DNA of 21,126 nucleotides from UBA3839 sp963627995 (GCA_963627995.1 CAVGCV010000030.1:1-21126), one strand, 5' to 3'. Shown: positions 7,292 to 14,583, numbered from the stretch's first letter. Numbers and translations: made by a program. Notes: a model not told the origin generated them from the sequence alone.

Positions 7292-7300
7292 TAACTTTGC
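7292..7300 (+). promoter_or_regulatory. -7 box for rplS
   Basis: TAACTTTGC sits within the longer string GTCGTAACTTTGCA, which recurs upstream of the histidine kinase gene. It lies 114 bp before the bL19 ATG and implies a leader of about 105 nt. A TTTG at 7276-7279 is too close for a standard -33 element. Confidence 0.7.
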
Positions 7301-7310
7301 ACCCGCTTTA

Positions 7311-7374
7311 GCGAAGCCTCTGGCGAGATTGCCCGCGCGGACGGGCATGGCAGAGAGACCCGCGCATGCTTCGT
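7311..7374 (+). promoter_or_regulatory. Foldable 5' leader of rplS, candidate ribosomal protein leader
   Basis: Three nested helices can form: an outer GCGAAGC (7311-7317) with GCTTCGT (7368-7374), a middle CTCTG (7318-7322) with CAGAG (7351-7355), and an inner hairpin GCCCG/CGGGC (7331-7335, 7342-7346) with a 6-nt loop. The asymmetric internal loops between them resemble a protein-binding leader. That it is bound by bL19 is inference. Confidence 0.5.
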
Positions 7375-7413
7375 TGGAACCAGAAACCATCAAATTAAAC
7401 ACCTCCACACATC

Positions 7414-7782
7414 ATGGATTTAATCAAAGTTGCCGAGGAGGCATTTGCCACAGGCAAGGAGTTCAAGAAGTTCAAGGCTGGCGACACCGTCACGGTGGCC
7501 TACAAAATCATCGAGGGCTCGAAGGAGCGCATCCAGCTCTACCGCGGCGTTGTCATCAAGATTTGCGGCGAGGGCACGAAGAAGCGCTTCACTGTCCGCA
7601 AGATGTCGGGCACGGTGGGCGTAGAGCGCATTTTCCCGCTCGAGTCGCCGAACATCGACTCCATCGAAATCAACAAGGTCGGCAAGGTTCGCCGCGCGAA
7701 GCTCTACTACCTGCGCAAGCTCACGGGCAAGAAGGCCCGCATCAAGGAGAAGCTCCCCGCCAAGAAGCAGGCCGAGGCGTAG
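7414..7782 (+). CDS. rplS: 50S ribosomal protein bL19
   Basis: The 122-aa protein matches bL19 along its length: an N-terminal helix, the FKAGDTVTVAYKIIEGSKER strand region, the RGVVIKICGEGTKKRFTVRK core and the VERIFPLESPNIDSIEI stretch typical of the family. A Lys/Arg-rich tail (KVRRAKLYYLRKLTGKKARI) binds rRNA, and a short Ala/Lys extension follows. bL19 sits at the 30S-50S interface. The gene stands alone, with its own promoter and leader, rather than in the rpsP-rimM-trmD operon known from other phyla. A strong terminator follows at 7831. Confidence 0.97.
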   Translation: MDLIKVAEEAFATGKEFKKFKAGDTVTVAYKIIEGSKERIQLYRGVVIKICGEGTKKRFTVRKMSGTVGVERIFPLESPNIDSIEINKVGKVRRAKLYYLRKLTGKKARIKEKLPAKKQAEA

Positions 7783-7830
7783 GCCCTCGCCGTCCGGCGG
7801 CGCCGGGCTTCCCCCGGGGGAGCAGGAAAA

Positions 7831-7873
7831 GGAGTGTCCATGCAGCACGCAGCTGTGTGGACGCTCCTTTTTT
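7831..7873 (+). terminator. Rho-independent terminator after rplS
   Basis: GGAGTGTCCA (7831-7840) pairs with TGGACGCTCC (7858-7867) with one G-T pair. The apex can pair further through CAGC/GCTG, and six T follow. Confidence 0.88.
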
Positions 7874-7940
7874 ACGCGCCTTGTTACGCGGCGGGAAAAG
7901 TTTGGAACGCGGGGAAAAGGGAGGGAGCGCGGAAAGCGCG

Positions 7941-7948
7941 TACTTTGC
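7941..7948 (+). promoter_or_regulatory. Possible promoter for the xylanase gene
   Basis: TACTTTGC resembles the -7 box but is one base short between TA and TTTGC. It lies 41 bp before the ATG at 7990. No -33 element is at the expected distance. Confidence 0.35.
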
Positions 7949-7989
7949 AGCCGACATCCGCTTTTTCTGGAAAAAAACATCATCCGCTT

Positions 7990-9762
7990 ATGAGAAGAAC
8001 GCTACTACTTTCCGCCTCGCTGCTGGCCGCCACGGCCTGCGCGCAGACCGTCGACGTGCTCGAGGACTTCGAGGGCCGCACGCTCGGCTCGACCATCACC
8101 CGCTATGCGGTTTCCGGCTCGCTCTGCACGGCGAAGGTGGAGGCCGACCCCCTCGATGCCAGCAACAAGGTGGTGCACGTCACCACCACCGCGTCGTCGG
8201 CCAACAGCGTGATCTCGCTCAAGAACATGGCCCTCCCGGAGGGCGCGGACCTGACGGACTACAAGTACCTGACGTTCGACTACTACCGCGACGAGAACGA
8301 CGCCGGCGACGCGCGCGCCTACCTCTACATGCAGGGCAAGAAAGTGTGGCAGGACAGCTGGACGACGGGGCTTGGCGCGACGGGACGCTGGAACCGCCGC
8401 TCCATCCCGCTCGAATCGCTCGGCGCTACTTCCGCCAGCAAGATACGCCTGCTCCACCTCGGGTTTCTCGGCGCGAACAAGGACTACTACATCGACAACA
8501 TCCGCTTGGCGCGGAACCTCGACCTGGGCTACGACCTCGACGACCCGGCGACCACGCTGCGCCACTGGGCCGGCGGGCTGGACTTCAACATCGGCATGGC
8601 GGTGAGCGACGGCGACAACTGGTTCTACTCCTCCGGCGCGGCCGAGGACGACAGCCGCGTGTGGAGCCGCACGCTTGCCGGCCACTTCAACGCCGCCGTG
8701 GCCGGCAACGAGATGAAGGCCGACGCCACCGAGCCCCAGCAGGGCGTGTTCAGCTACAAGAACGCCGACCGGCTCGTGAAGTTCTGCGAGCGCCATGACA
8801 TGAAGCTGCGCGGCCACACCCTCGTGTGGCACAGCCAGATGCCCTCCTGGATGGGCGGCGGCGAGGACGGCATGGACAACAACAACGGCTACACGCGCGA
8901 ACAGCTCCTGAAAATCATGGAGAACCACATCACCGGCGTCGTCTCCCACTTCAGGGGGAAGGTATACGAGTGGGACGTGGTGAACGAGGCCCTCAACCCG
9001 TGGAACGGCACGAGCGACCGCATGCGCCGCTCCATCTGGTACAACGTCATCGGCCCGGAGTACATCGACTCCGCTTTCGTCTACGCCCACCGCGCCGACC
9101 CCGACGCGCGCCTCGTCATCAACGACTATGGCGTGGAGTTCGACGGCGAGACGAAGGCCATGGACCTCTACAACCTGGCCGTCAGGCTCAAGAAGGACGG
9201 CATCCCCATCACGGGCGTGGGCTTCCAGGCGCACACCTCGCTCGGCGAGCTGAGCTCGAAGAAGTCGAAACTGCGCACCCTCATCCGCCGCTACCAGCAG
9301 AAGGGGCTCGACGTGAGCATCACGGAGCTCGACGTGGCCGTCCCCTACGCGCAGTTCGACACGGAGCAGGCGTTCAGGACGCAGGCCGCCGACTACGAGG
9401 CCGTCCTCGACGTCGCCCTCGTCAGCCCCAACGTGCACACGCTCGTCATCTGGGGCATGAGCGACGCATTCTCGTGGATTGACCGCAACTCGAAGTACAC
9501 GAAGGGACAGCCCGTCATCTTCGACCAGTACCTGCAGGGGAAGCCGGCGTTCGCCTCCATGCTCGCCAAGCTGAAGAGCCGCCACCGGGCCGTGGGCATC
9601 GACACGCCGCAGTCCGGCGCGGAGACGGCCGACACGGAGCTGGTGGATGTCTACACGCTGCACGGCGTGCGCGTGGCCTCTCATGTGCCCCGCGCCGAAG
9701 CCACGGCCGGCCTGCCGCGCGGCGTCTACGTCGTCGGCGGAAAAAAAGTGCTGGTGCGTTAG
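7990..9762 (+). CDS. Secreted GH10 endo-1,4-beta-xylanase with T9SS sorting tail
   Basis: The 590-aa protein starts with a signal peptide (cut near ATACA|QT). A jelly-roll-like, probably carbohydrate-binding domain spans about 22-175, and a GH10 barrel about 190-540. The barrel shows the family hallmark KLRGHTLVWHSQMPSW, the acid/base Glu333 in DVVNEA and the nucleophile Glu446 in ITELDV, so it should cleave internal xylan bonds with retention. The last 40 or so residues (VYTLHGVRV... GLPRGVYVVGGKKVLVR) match a type A C-terminal domain for type IX secretion, predicting export through the outer membrane and surface attachment. The frame is open back to 7834, but the ATG at 7990 starts the signal peptide. 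No SusCD genes are nearby, so it lies outside a classical polysaccharide utilisation locus. Confidence 0.93.
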   Translation: MRRTLLLSASLLAATACAQTVDVLEDFEGRTLGSTITRYAVSGSLCTAKVEADPLDASNKVVHVTTTASSANSVISLKNMALPEGADLTDYKYLTFDYYRDENDAGDARAYLYMQGKKVWQDSWTTGLGATGRWNRRSIPLESLGATSASKIRLLHLGFLGANKDYYIDNIRLARNLDLGYDLDDPATTLRHWAGGLDFNIGMAVSDGDNWFYSSGAAEDDSRVWSRTLAGHFNAAVAGNEMKADATEPQQGVFSYKNADRLVKFCERHDMKLRGHTLVWHSQMPSWMGGGEDGMDNNNGYTREQLLKIMENHITGVVSHFRGKVYEWDVVNEALNPWNGTSDRMRRSIWYNVIGPEYIDSAFVYAHRADPDARLVINDYGVEFDGETKAMDLYNLAVRLKKDGIPITGVGFQAHTSLGELSSKKSKLRTLIRRYQQKGLDVSITELDVAVPYAQFDTEQAFRTQAADYEAVLDVALVSPNVHTLVIWGMSDAFSWIDRNSKYTKGQPVIFDQYLQGKPAFASMLAKLKSRHRAVGIDTPQSGAETADTELVDVYTLHGVRVASHVPRAEATAGLPRGVYVVGGKKVLVR

Positions 9763-9839
9763 CCCCGCAAGACGCAGAGCCGGCCGCCAAGTTCCAAGCA
9801 AACGCTGAAGCTCGGCGGCCGGCTCTGCGTCTTGCGGGG
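9763..9839. terminator. 26-bp perfect inverted repeat between convergent genes
   Basis: The arms at 9763-9788 and 9814-9839 are exact reverse complements (left arm begins CCCCGCAAGACGCAGAGCC) around a 25-nt loop. It starts directly after the xylanase stop and ends 6 bp before the stop of the convergent lipoprotein gene, so a bidirectional terminator is the simplest role. There is no T-run on either side, which is unusual for a rho-independent terminator. Confidence 0.7.
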
Positions 9840-9845
9840 ATTGCC

Positions 9846-10301
9846 CTACAGGTCGTCGGACGCGATGACCACCTTGGCCGACGGCTTTATCCAGCCGATG
9901 CTGAATGCGATGTCGCTCGTGTCGTCGCCGTTGGCGTGGGCGTCCATCGTCTTCTCCACGAAGGCGGAGCCCTCGTCGGTGATGTCGGCGGTGGCCTCAA
10001 TCAGCAGTGTCTGCCCGTCGGCGTCGCAGGTCAGCCCGTAGAGCTCGTCATAGCCGAACGTGACTTTCTGGCACTTGCGCAGGGTCTCGGCGAGCGGCGC
10101 GCCCTCCCGGATGGCGGCTGCCGCTGCTTCGGGGGCTGCTTCGGGGACGCCGGCTTCGGACGGAGCGGCGATGGTGTCGGTTGCGGGCACGGAGTCCGAC
10201 GCCTGCGCGGCGATGTCGCCGGCGGGCGCGCCGGCTTGGTTTCCGCACGAGGCGACGGTCATGGCGCACGAGAGCGCCAGCAGGGTGATGGTCTGTTTCA
10301 T
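9846..10301 (-). CDS. Small lipoprotein of unknown function
   Basis: The 151-aa product has a lipoprotein signal peptide with lipobox VASC (Cys19), then a low-complexity stretch rich in Ala, Pro, Asp and Ser (about 22-65). A compact C-terminal domain of about 85 residues contains KCQKVTFGYDELYGLTCDADGQTLLIEATADI. I recognise no family. It is predicted to be lipid-anchored in the periplasm or outer membrane. It follows another lipoprotein gene by 33 bp on the same strand, so the two probably form an operon with the promoter at 11049-11057. Confidence 0.8.
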   Translation of the reverse strand: MKQTITLLALSCAMTVASCGNQAGAPAGDIAAQASDSVPATDTIAAPSEAGVPEAAPEAAAAAIREGAPLAETLRKCQKVTFGYDELYGLTCDADGQTLLIEATADITDEGSAFVEKTMDAHANGDDTSDIAFSIGWIKPSAKVVIASDDL

Positions 10302-10334
10302 GGTTCTGTGGTTGAAAGTTTTTGATGGTTGTTG

Positions 10335-11009
10335 CTATTGGTTGTCGAAAAGGAGGATGGATGTTGCCGCGAGCATCTTGGTCGGTACGGCAACCTCGGT
10401 GGAGAACGTCTCGCCCGCGCGCTTGGGGCTGGTGAGCAGGCGGAACGGCGCAATCATCCGCATCTGCTCGTCGGCCAGCACCATGCGGAAGGACTTGCCG
10501 ACGGGCGCGGTGGGCGTTAGCGTGACGGTCAGCATCACCGTGCCCGTGCCCCTGAATCCCGTTATCTCGGCCCTGACGCTCTTGCTGTCGAACACCCGCG
10601 TGTCCGTGGCCGCCTTGACGGTCGTGCCGACGAGGCTTTGCTGTACAGGCTCGGCAGCCGCCTGGTAGTGGCCGGCGATGGCGGTCTTCGCCTCCTCCAG
10701 GCTTTTGCTGAACGCTGCGAACGCCTCCATGCGCTGCTGCTGGCTGTCCGACTTCGTGCCCTCGGCCATGGCCTGCCAGGCTTGTTCCGAAATCTTTTTC
10801 AGCGAATCGTCGGCGGCCGCGTTGCATTCCGCGATGTAGGGCAGCTTGCCCAGCAGCTCGTTCTCGGTCTCTTCCACGGCTGCATTGGCGCGCTTGATGG
10901 CGGCATCGGCCATCGACTCGGGCGATGTGGCGTTGCCGCACGACAGCAGCAGGGCGGCCATGGAGGCCAGTCCCAGTGAGATGGGCGCGAAACGGTGTTT
11001 CTGTTTCAT
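10335..11009 (-). CDS. Lipoprotein of unknown function
   Basis: The 224-aa product has a lipoprotein signal peptide with lipobox LLSC (Cys24). A helical, Ala/Glu-rich region (about 28-120) follows and looks like a coiled-coil or helical bundle. A beta-rich C-terminal domain (about 125-224) contains RGTGTVMLTVTLTPTAPVGK and ends in ATSILLFDNQ. I do not recognise the family. The frame stays open to 11189, but that stretch crosses the -7 box, so the ATG at 11009 with its lipoprotein signal is preferred. It is first in an operon with the smaller lipoprotein downstream. Confidence 0.82.
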   Translation of the reverse strand: MKQKHRFAPISLGLASMAALLLSCGNATSPESMADAAIKRANAAVEETENELLGKLPYIAECNAAADDSLKKISEQAWQAMAEGTKSDSQQQRMEAFAAFSKSLEEAKTAIAGHYQAAAEPVQQSLVGTTVKAATDTRVFDSKSVRAEITGFRGTGTVMLTVTLTPTAPVGKSFRMVLADEQMRMIAPFRLLTSPKRAGETFSTEVAVPTKMLAATSILLFDNQ

Positions 11010-11048
11010 AATAAGGTGACGGTTTTTAGGTTGGTAATGGTTTTGTGC

Positions 11049-11057
11049 GCAAATGTA
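11049..11057 (-). promoter_or_regulatory. -7 box for the lipoprotein operon
   Basis: The minus strand reads TACATTTGC, a full match to TAnnTTTGC, 40 bp upstream of the ATG at 11009. The -33 region is not obvious. Confidence 0.65.
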
Positions 11058-11178
11058 AGGCACGGAGGACGAATTCTCCGCACGGAGCGGGCGTGGAATG
11101 GCTGCGGACGGCAGAAAACTACGGAATCCGATAGGGCGTTGCCTACGGATTTCGTGGGGCGTTGAGGCCGAAATGTCG

Positions 11179-11187
11179 TAACTTTGC
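11179..11187 (+). promoter_or_regulatory. -7 box for the histidine kinase/response regulator operon
   Basis: TAACTTTGC lies within GTCGTAACTTTGCA, the same extended string as at rplS. It lies 70 bp upstream of the chosen ATG at 11257 and is divergent from the lipoprotein promoter. Confidence 0.7.
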
Positions 11188-11256
11188 ACACCGACGGCAG
11201 CGCGCTTGCCGCCGCTCTTTATATCTTCGTTTTTTTATATGTACTCTCCTTACCGA

Positions 11257-13089
11257 ATGAAGCACGGCGTCGCTGCCTGCGCGGTGGCCGTGGGACTGCT
11301 GTCCGGCATCCTCTCCTGCGGCCGTCGCGCGCCGGGCGGGGGCGGTACGGACGCCGCGTCCCAGCTGCTTGACAGCGCGGGCGTGCTCTCGTCGCAATCC
11401 CGCCACGCCCAGGCGCTGCCCCTGCTCGACAGCGCCCTTGTCATGGCGCGGGGCGACGACACGCTCCGCGCCTACATCCTGGCCGAGACCGCCAACGACC
11501 TGCTCACGCTGGGGCGCATGGACGAAGCGCTGCCCTTCTCGCGCCGGGCCATTGCCCTTGGCGAGCGGACGGGCAGCGACGAGGTGCTCATCAACCAATA
11601 CTCCACCTGCGGCATCCTCTACCGGCGGCTCAAGATGGCCGACTCCGCGCTGTGGGCATACCGCAGGGGCATCGAGGTGGCGCAGCGCGTGGACGCCAAG
11701 GACTACGTGGCCAACCTCTACAACAACATTGCCGTCCTCTTCGTGGAGCAGGACCGCCTCCGGGAGGGCGCGGACTATGCCGAACAGGCCATGCGCTGGG
11801 CGGAGGAGGCCGCCGACTCGGTGGAACGCTACTCGGCGCTCGCCACCAAGGCCTCCGCGCTGCTGCGCTTGAAGAGGCACGGGGAGGCGGCGCGCCTCGT
11901 CGCCCGCGACTTCCCGTCGGTGCTGCGGCTGGGCTACGCGCCGCTCGTGCTGAAGGTGTCCGCGCCCATGCTCCGCGCGTTCGTGGACATGGGGCAGACG
12001 GACTCGGCCGCCGCCTACCTGCGGCGGGTGCGGCCGGCGTTGCAGGCGTCCGACCCCGCCAGCAACGGGGCCATCGGCATCCTCGAAATCGAGGCGGCGC
12101 TGCTGCACCGGCGCGGCGACTACGCGGCCGAGCTGGCGCTGTGGCAACGAATCGACACGCTGACTCGCGCGAACCACGGAATCCCGGCGCAGCGCATCCT
12201 CGCCTCCAAGGCCGACTGCTGCCTCCAGCTGGGACGGCCCGCCGAGGCCTACGAGCTGATGCGGCGGGCGTATGCCGTGGCCGATTCGCTGAAGAACAGC
12301 GACATGAGCTGGCAGATGAGCGAGTTCACGGCGAAGTACAGGACGGTGGAGAAGGAGCTGGAGATTGCGCGGCTAGGCAAGGAAAAGGCCGACCAGCAGC
12401 TCTTCATCTTGATGCTCCTGCTCGCGGTCGTTGTGCTGGCCGCGCTCGTCGCGGCATTGTCCTACCGCCGCCGTGCCGCCCGCAGGGAGCACGCGATGCA
12501 GCTGCAGCGCCGCTATCTCGACGGGCTGGAGAGCGAGCGCGCGCGTCTGGCGCGCGAGCTGCACGACGGCGTGTGCAACGAGATTCTGGGCATGAGGATG
12601 AAGGTCGTTGCCGGTGCGGCGACGGCGGACGACGACTTTCTGGACAGCATCCTGCGCGACGTGCGGCAGATTTCCCACGAGCTCATGCCCCCGCGCTTCG
12701 GACGCGCCAACATTGCCGAGATTGTCGGCGACTACGTGCGCCACTATCCGCTCGGCGGCTGCGCGCTCCGCTTCGCCTGCACGCCGCTGGCCGCCGACGA
12801 GGCGTGGAACGGAGTGGGGCAGGCGAAAAGCTACGAGCTCTACCGCATCATGCAGGAGCTGGTGGGCAATGCCGCGCGCCATGCCCGCCCGGGGAATCTG
12901 AAGGTGGAGCTGGCGTTGGCGGACGGTCGCATCCGCCTCCTGGTGGAGAACGACGGCGCGGGCGAGGGCTGCGGCTCGGGCGTTCCGGGGATTGGGCTCG
13001 CCACCCTGCGCCAGCGCGTGGAGAGCATGGCCGGGGAGATGCGCGCCGCCCATGCCGGCGGAACGCACAAAGTGGAGGTGGCGTTATGA
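11257..13089 (+). CDS. TPR-containing sensor histidine kinase (HisKA_3/NarX type)
   Basis: The 610-aa product begins with a lipoprotein-like signal (lipobox ILSC, Cys21). About 340 residues of helical TPR-like repeats follow (for example the stretches around SRRAIALGERTGSDEVLINQ and LLDSALVMARGDD). One membrane helix at about 382-404 is followed by a coiled linker and the HisKA_3 box with phosphoacceptor His436 (RLARELHDGVCNE). The ATPase domain has the N-box Asn538 in QELVGNAARHA and a G-box GVPGIGL at 575-581. TPRs outside and kinase inside suggest sensing through a periplasmic protein partner. ATGs at 11239 and 11257 are both possible; 11257 gives the best signal peptide. Its stop overlaps the regulator start (ATGA). 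Confidence 0.9.
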   Translation: MKHGVAACAVAVGLLSGILSCGRRAPGGGGTDAASQLLDSAGVLSSQSRHAQALPLLDSALVMARGDDTLRAYILAETANDLLTLGRMDEALPFSRRAIALGERTGSDEVLINQYSTCGILYRRLKMADSALWAYRRGIEVAQRVDAKDYVANLYNNIAVLFVEQDRLREGADYAEQAMRWAEEAADSVERYSALATKASALLRLKRHGEAARLVARDFPSVLRLGYAPLVLKVSAPMLRAFVDMGQTDSAAAYLRRVRPALQASDPASNGAIGILEIEAALLHRRGDYAAELALWQRIDTLTRANHGIPAQRILASKADCCLQLGRPAEAYELMRRAYAVADSLKNSDMSWQMSEFTAKYRTVEKELEIARLGKEKADQQLFILMLLLAVVVLAALVAALSYRRRAARREHAMQLQRRYLDGLESERARLARELHDGVCNEILGMRMKVVAGAATADDDFLDSILRDVRQISHELMPPRFGRANIAEIVGDYVRHYPLGGCALRFACTPLAADEAWNGVGQAKSYELYRIMQELVGNAARHARPGNLKVELALADGRIRLLVENDGAGEGCGSGVPGIGLATLRQRVESMAGEMRAAHAGGTHKVEVAL

Positions 13090-13721
13090 CGGAAGCGCAC
13101 CATCCGCTCACCGTCCTCGTGGTCGATGACCATCCGCTGGTGCGCAGCGGCATCGTCGCGCTGCTGTCGGCGCTCACCGCGCCGGGGAACATCACGCAGA
13201 CGGCCGATGGGCGGCAGGCGCTGGACGAGCAGCGGGCGAGGCCGCACGACGTGGTGCTGGTGGACCTGGAACTGCCCGACATGACCGGTACGGCCATCGT
13301 CGAAGCCCTGCGCGCCCTTCCCCTCGTCCCCCACATCGTGGTCTACACGATGCACGAGGAGCCGTGGCTCATTCGCGCGCTGCTCGGCGCCGAGGTCGAT
13401 GCCGTCGTGCTGAAAGGCGACGACCCGCGCGAACTGCCCGCCGCCGTCGAGGCTGCCGCGCAGGGCCTCAGGTATTTGAGCGCGCGGTTCACGGAGCTGG
13501 CCGGCGACCTCAACCCCCTGCTCACCGACCGCGAGCTGGAGGTGCTGTCGCTGATGGCGCAGGGACTGTCGAGCCGCGAGATAGCCGCGCGCGTGTTCGT
13601 GAGCGAGAACACCATCGAGTACCACCGCCGCCAGATTCTCAGCCGCATCGGGGCGCGCAACGTCGCCCAGGCCGTCAGCATCGCCATCGGAAGGGGACTT
13701 ATCGGGGCGGACATCCCGTGA
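13086..13721 (+). CDS. NarL/LuxR-family response regulator
   Basis: The 211-aa product has a receiver domain with the acidic pair Asp14-Asp15, phosphoacceptor Asp60 (VVLVDLELPDMTG), switch Thr88 and Lys110 (VVLKGDDP). A short linker leads to a LuxR-type HTH at about 143-205 (LTDRELEVLSLMAQGLSSREIA and NTIEYHRRQILSRI). All catalytic residues are present. It overlaps the kinase gene by four bases, so the two are translationally coupled and almost certainly a cognate pair. The targets are not evident; the divergent lipoprotein operon is the nearest candidate. Confidence 0.95.
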   Translation: MTEAHHPLTVLVVDDHPLVRSGIVALLSALTAPGNITQTADGRQALDEQRARPHDVVLVDLELPDMTGTAIVEALRALPLVPHIVVYTMHEEPWLIRALLGAEVDAVVLKGDDPRELPAAVEAAAQGLRYLSARFTELAGDLNPLLTDRELEVLSLMAQGLSSREIAARVFVSENTIEYHRRQILSRIGARNVAQAVSIAIGRGLIGADIP

Positions 13722-13872
13722 GCCCCGCGCGGCGGCGCGGCGGACGGCACGCGCGCGCTCGGCTGCGCTTGTTTCCGCCGGCGCAGCGTGGCCCGGATGC
13801 CCGGCGCTTGGCCGTGATTCCGCGCCGCGAACGTGCTTTTTCCACGAAACATGCAAGTTTTTTACGAAAATC
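13722..13872. other. GC-rich spacer after the two-component operon
   Basis: No gene or clear terminator is visible. The first part is very rich in GCGC strings and can form only short hairpins without a T-run. From about 13830 the sequence becomes AT-richer as it approaches the tRNA promoter. Confidence 0.4.
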
Positions 13873-13905
13873 TTTGGCGGGTTCGGCAAATGTCCCTACC
13901 TTTGC
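13873..13905 (+). promoter_or_regulatory. Promoter for initiator tRNA
   Basis: A -33 TTTG at 13873-13876 and a -7 TACCTTTGC at 13897-13905 are 20 bp apart, matching the Bacteroidetes consensus. The tRNA starts 67 bp downstream. Confidence 0.75.
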
Positions 13906-13971
13906 AACCGCAAACAGGGAACGGCACTGCGGAGCCATCCGCCGGCAACGCCTGAATGCAAGCGATTACAT

Positions 13972-14044
13972 CGCGGGGTGGAGCAGTTGGTAGCTCGCCA
14001 GGCTCATAACCTGGAGGTCGCATGTTCGAGTCCTGCCCCCGCAA
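13972..14044 (+). tRNA. Initiator tRNA-fMet (CAT anticodon)
   Basis: The gene is 73 nt with no encoded CCA. The 5' CGCGGGG opposite CCCCGCA leaves the C1-A72 mismatch that marks bacterial initiators. The D-stem GAGC/GCTC gives the initiator-type A11-T24 pair, and the loop CTCATAA gives anticodon CAT. The anticodon stem is CCAGG/CCTGG, so the usual three G-C pairs next to the loop are reduced to two plus an A29-T41 pair. The T-stem GCATG/CCTGC carries a T-C mismatch at 52-62. Confidence 0.93.
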
Positions 14045-14048
14045 CTAC

Positions 14049-14094
14049 GAGGAAGCAAGAAGCCCGCTTGGGGATTCCTGCTTCCTCTTTTCTT
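14049..14094 (+). terminator. Rho-independent terminator after tRNA-fMet
   Basis: GAGGAAGCA (14049-14057) pairs perfectly with TGCTTCCTC (14079-14087), followed by TTTTCTT. The loop is 21 nt. Confidence 0.85.
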
Positions 14095-14233
14095 ATGCCC
14101 GCCTGCCGTGCCCTCCTCCGCCCGGCCCGTCCTGCCGTCGGCTGGTTTCGGCCAACGGGGCGGGTGTTCCGAATCTTCTTCCTTCTTTTTACAAGTTGTT
14201 GAGTGCCAGTGTGCGAGGATGCCTGGAAAAACG

Positions 14234-14329
14234 TCCGCAGAGAAAATTATTTTTGTCTGCGGACGAAATATATTTTCTCCGCGGAGCGCGGGATTTTTCT
14301 CTGCGGAGGTTTTCCGTACGCTCCGCAGT
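14234..14329. repeat. Intergenic palindrome array with 22-bp pitch, copy 3 (TCYGCRGA type)
   Basis: Five related 8-mers sit on an exact 22-bp grid: TCCGCAGA (centre 14237.5), TCTGCGGA (14259.5), TCCGCGGA (14281.5), TCTGCGGA (14303.5) and TCCGCAGT (14325.5). The first two are each other's reverse complement and the third is a perfect palindrome. The first spacers are AT-rich and nearly self-complementary (AAAATTATTTT, AAATATATTTT), as in the CAAGTACTTG arrays. The array lies between the initiator tRNA terminator and the cstA promoter, in a 490-bp stretch with no other visible gene. Confidence 0.85.
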
Positions 14330-14529
14330 GTTTTTCCGCCGATGTCTTACGGGCTGTGAGCCAGCTGTTTGCGCGCCTTGTCCCCGGCGGGCGGAGGCCT
14401 GTCCGCTCTTGGCCGAACCGGGGCACTCCGTCGTGGCGCGGGCGTTGCTTCCGGGCGTCAGGGGCGCCCCGTCGTGGCGAGTTGCCAAAAAAACGGCGGT
14501 TTTTCGTTACAAGCTATTCGTTTCCGCGC

Positions 14530-14538
14530 TAACTTTGC
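14530..14538 (+). promoter_or_regulatory. -7 box for cstA
   Basis: TAACTTTGC matches the consensus. It ends immediately before an in-frame ATG at 14539, which cannot be the start because transcription begins a few bases later. The box therefore supports translation from 14584. Confidence 0.7.
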
Positions 14539-14583
14539 ATGATTTTTGGCGGCAGAGGCCGCCAGGCTTATTTTTTCTCCTGT

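Noticed and set aside
7834..7989. N-terminal extension of the xylanase
   Set aside because: It would run through the rplS terminator and displace the signal peptide from the N-terminus.
14539..14583. Earlier ATG for cstA at 14539
   Set aside because: It directly abuts the -7 box, so it would lie at or before the transcription start, and the added residues are not membrane-like.
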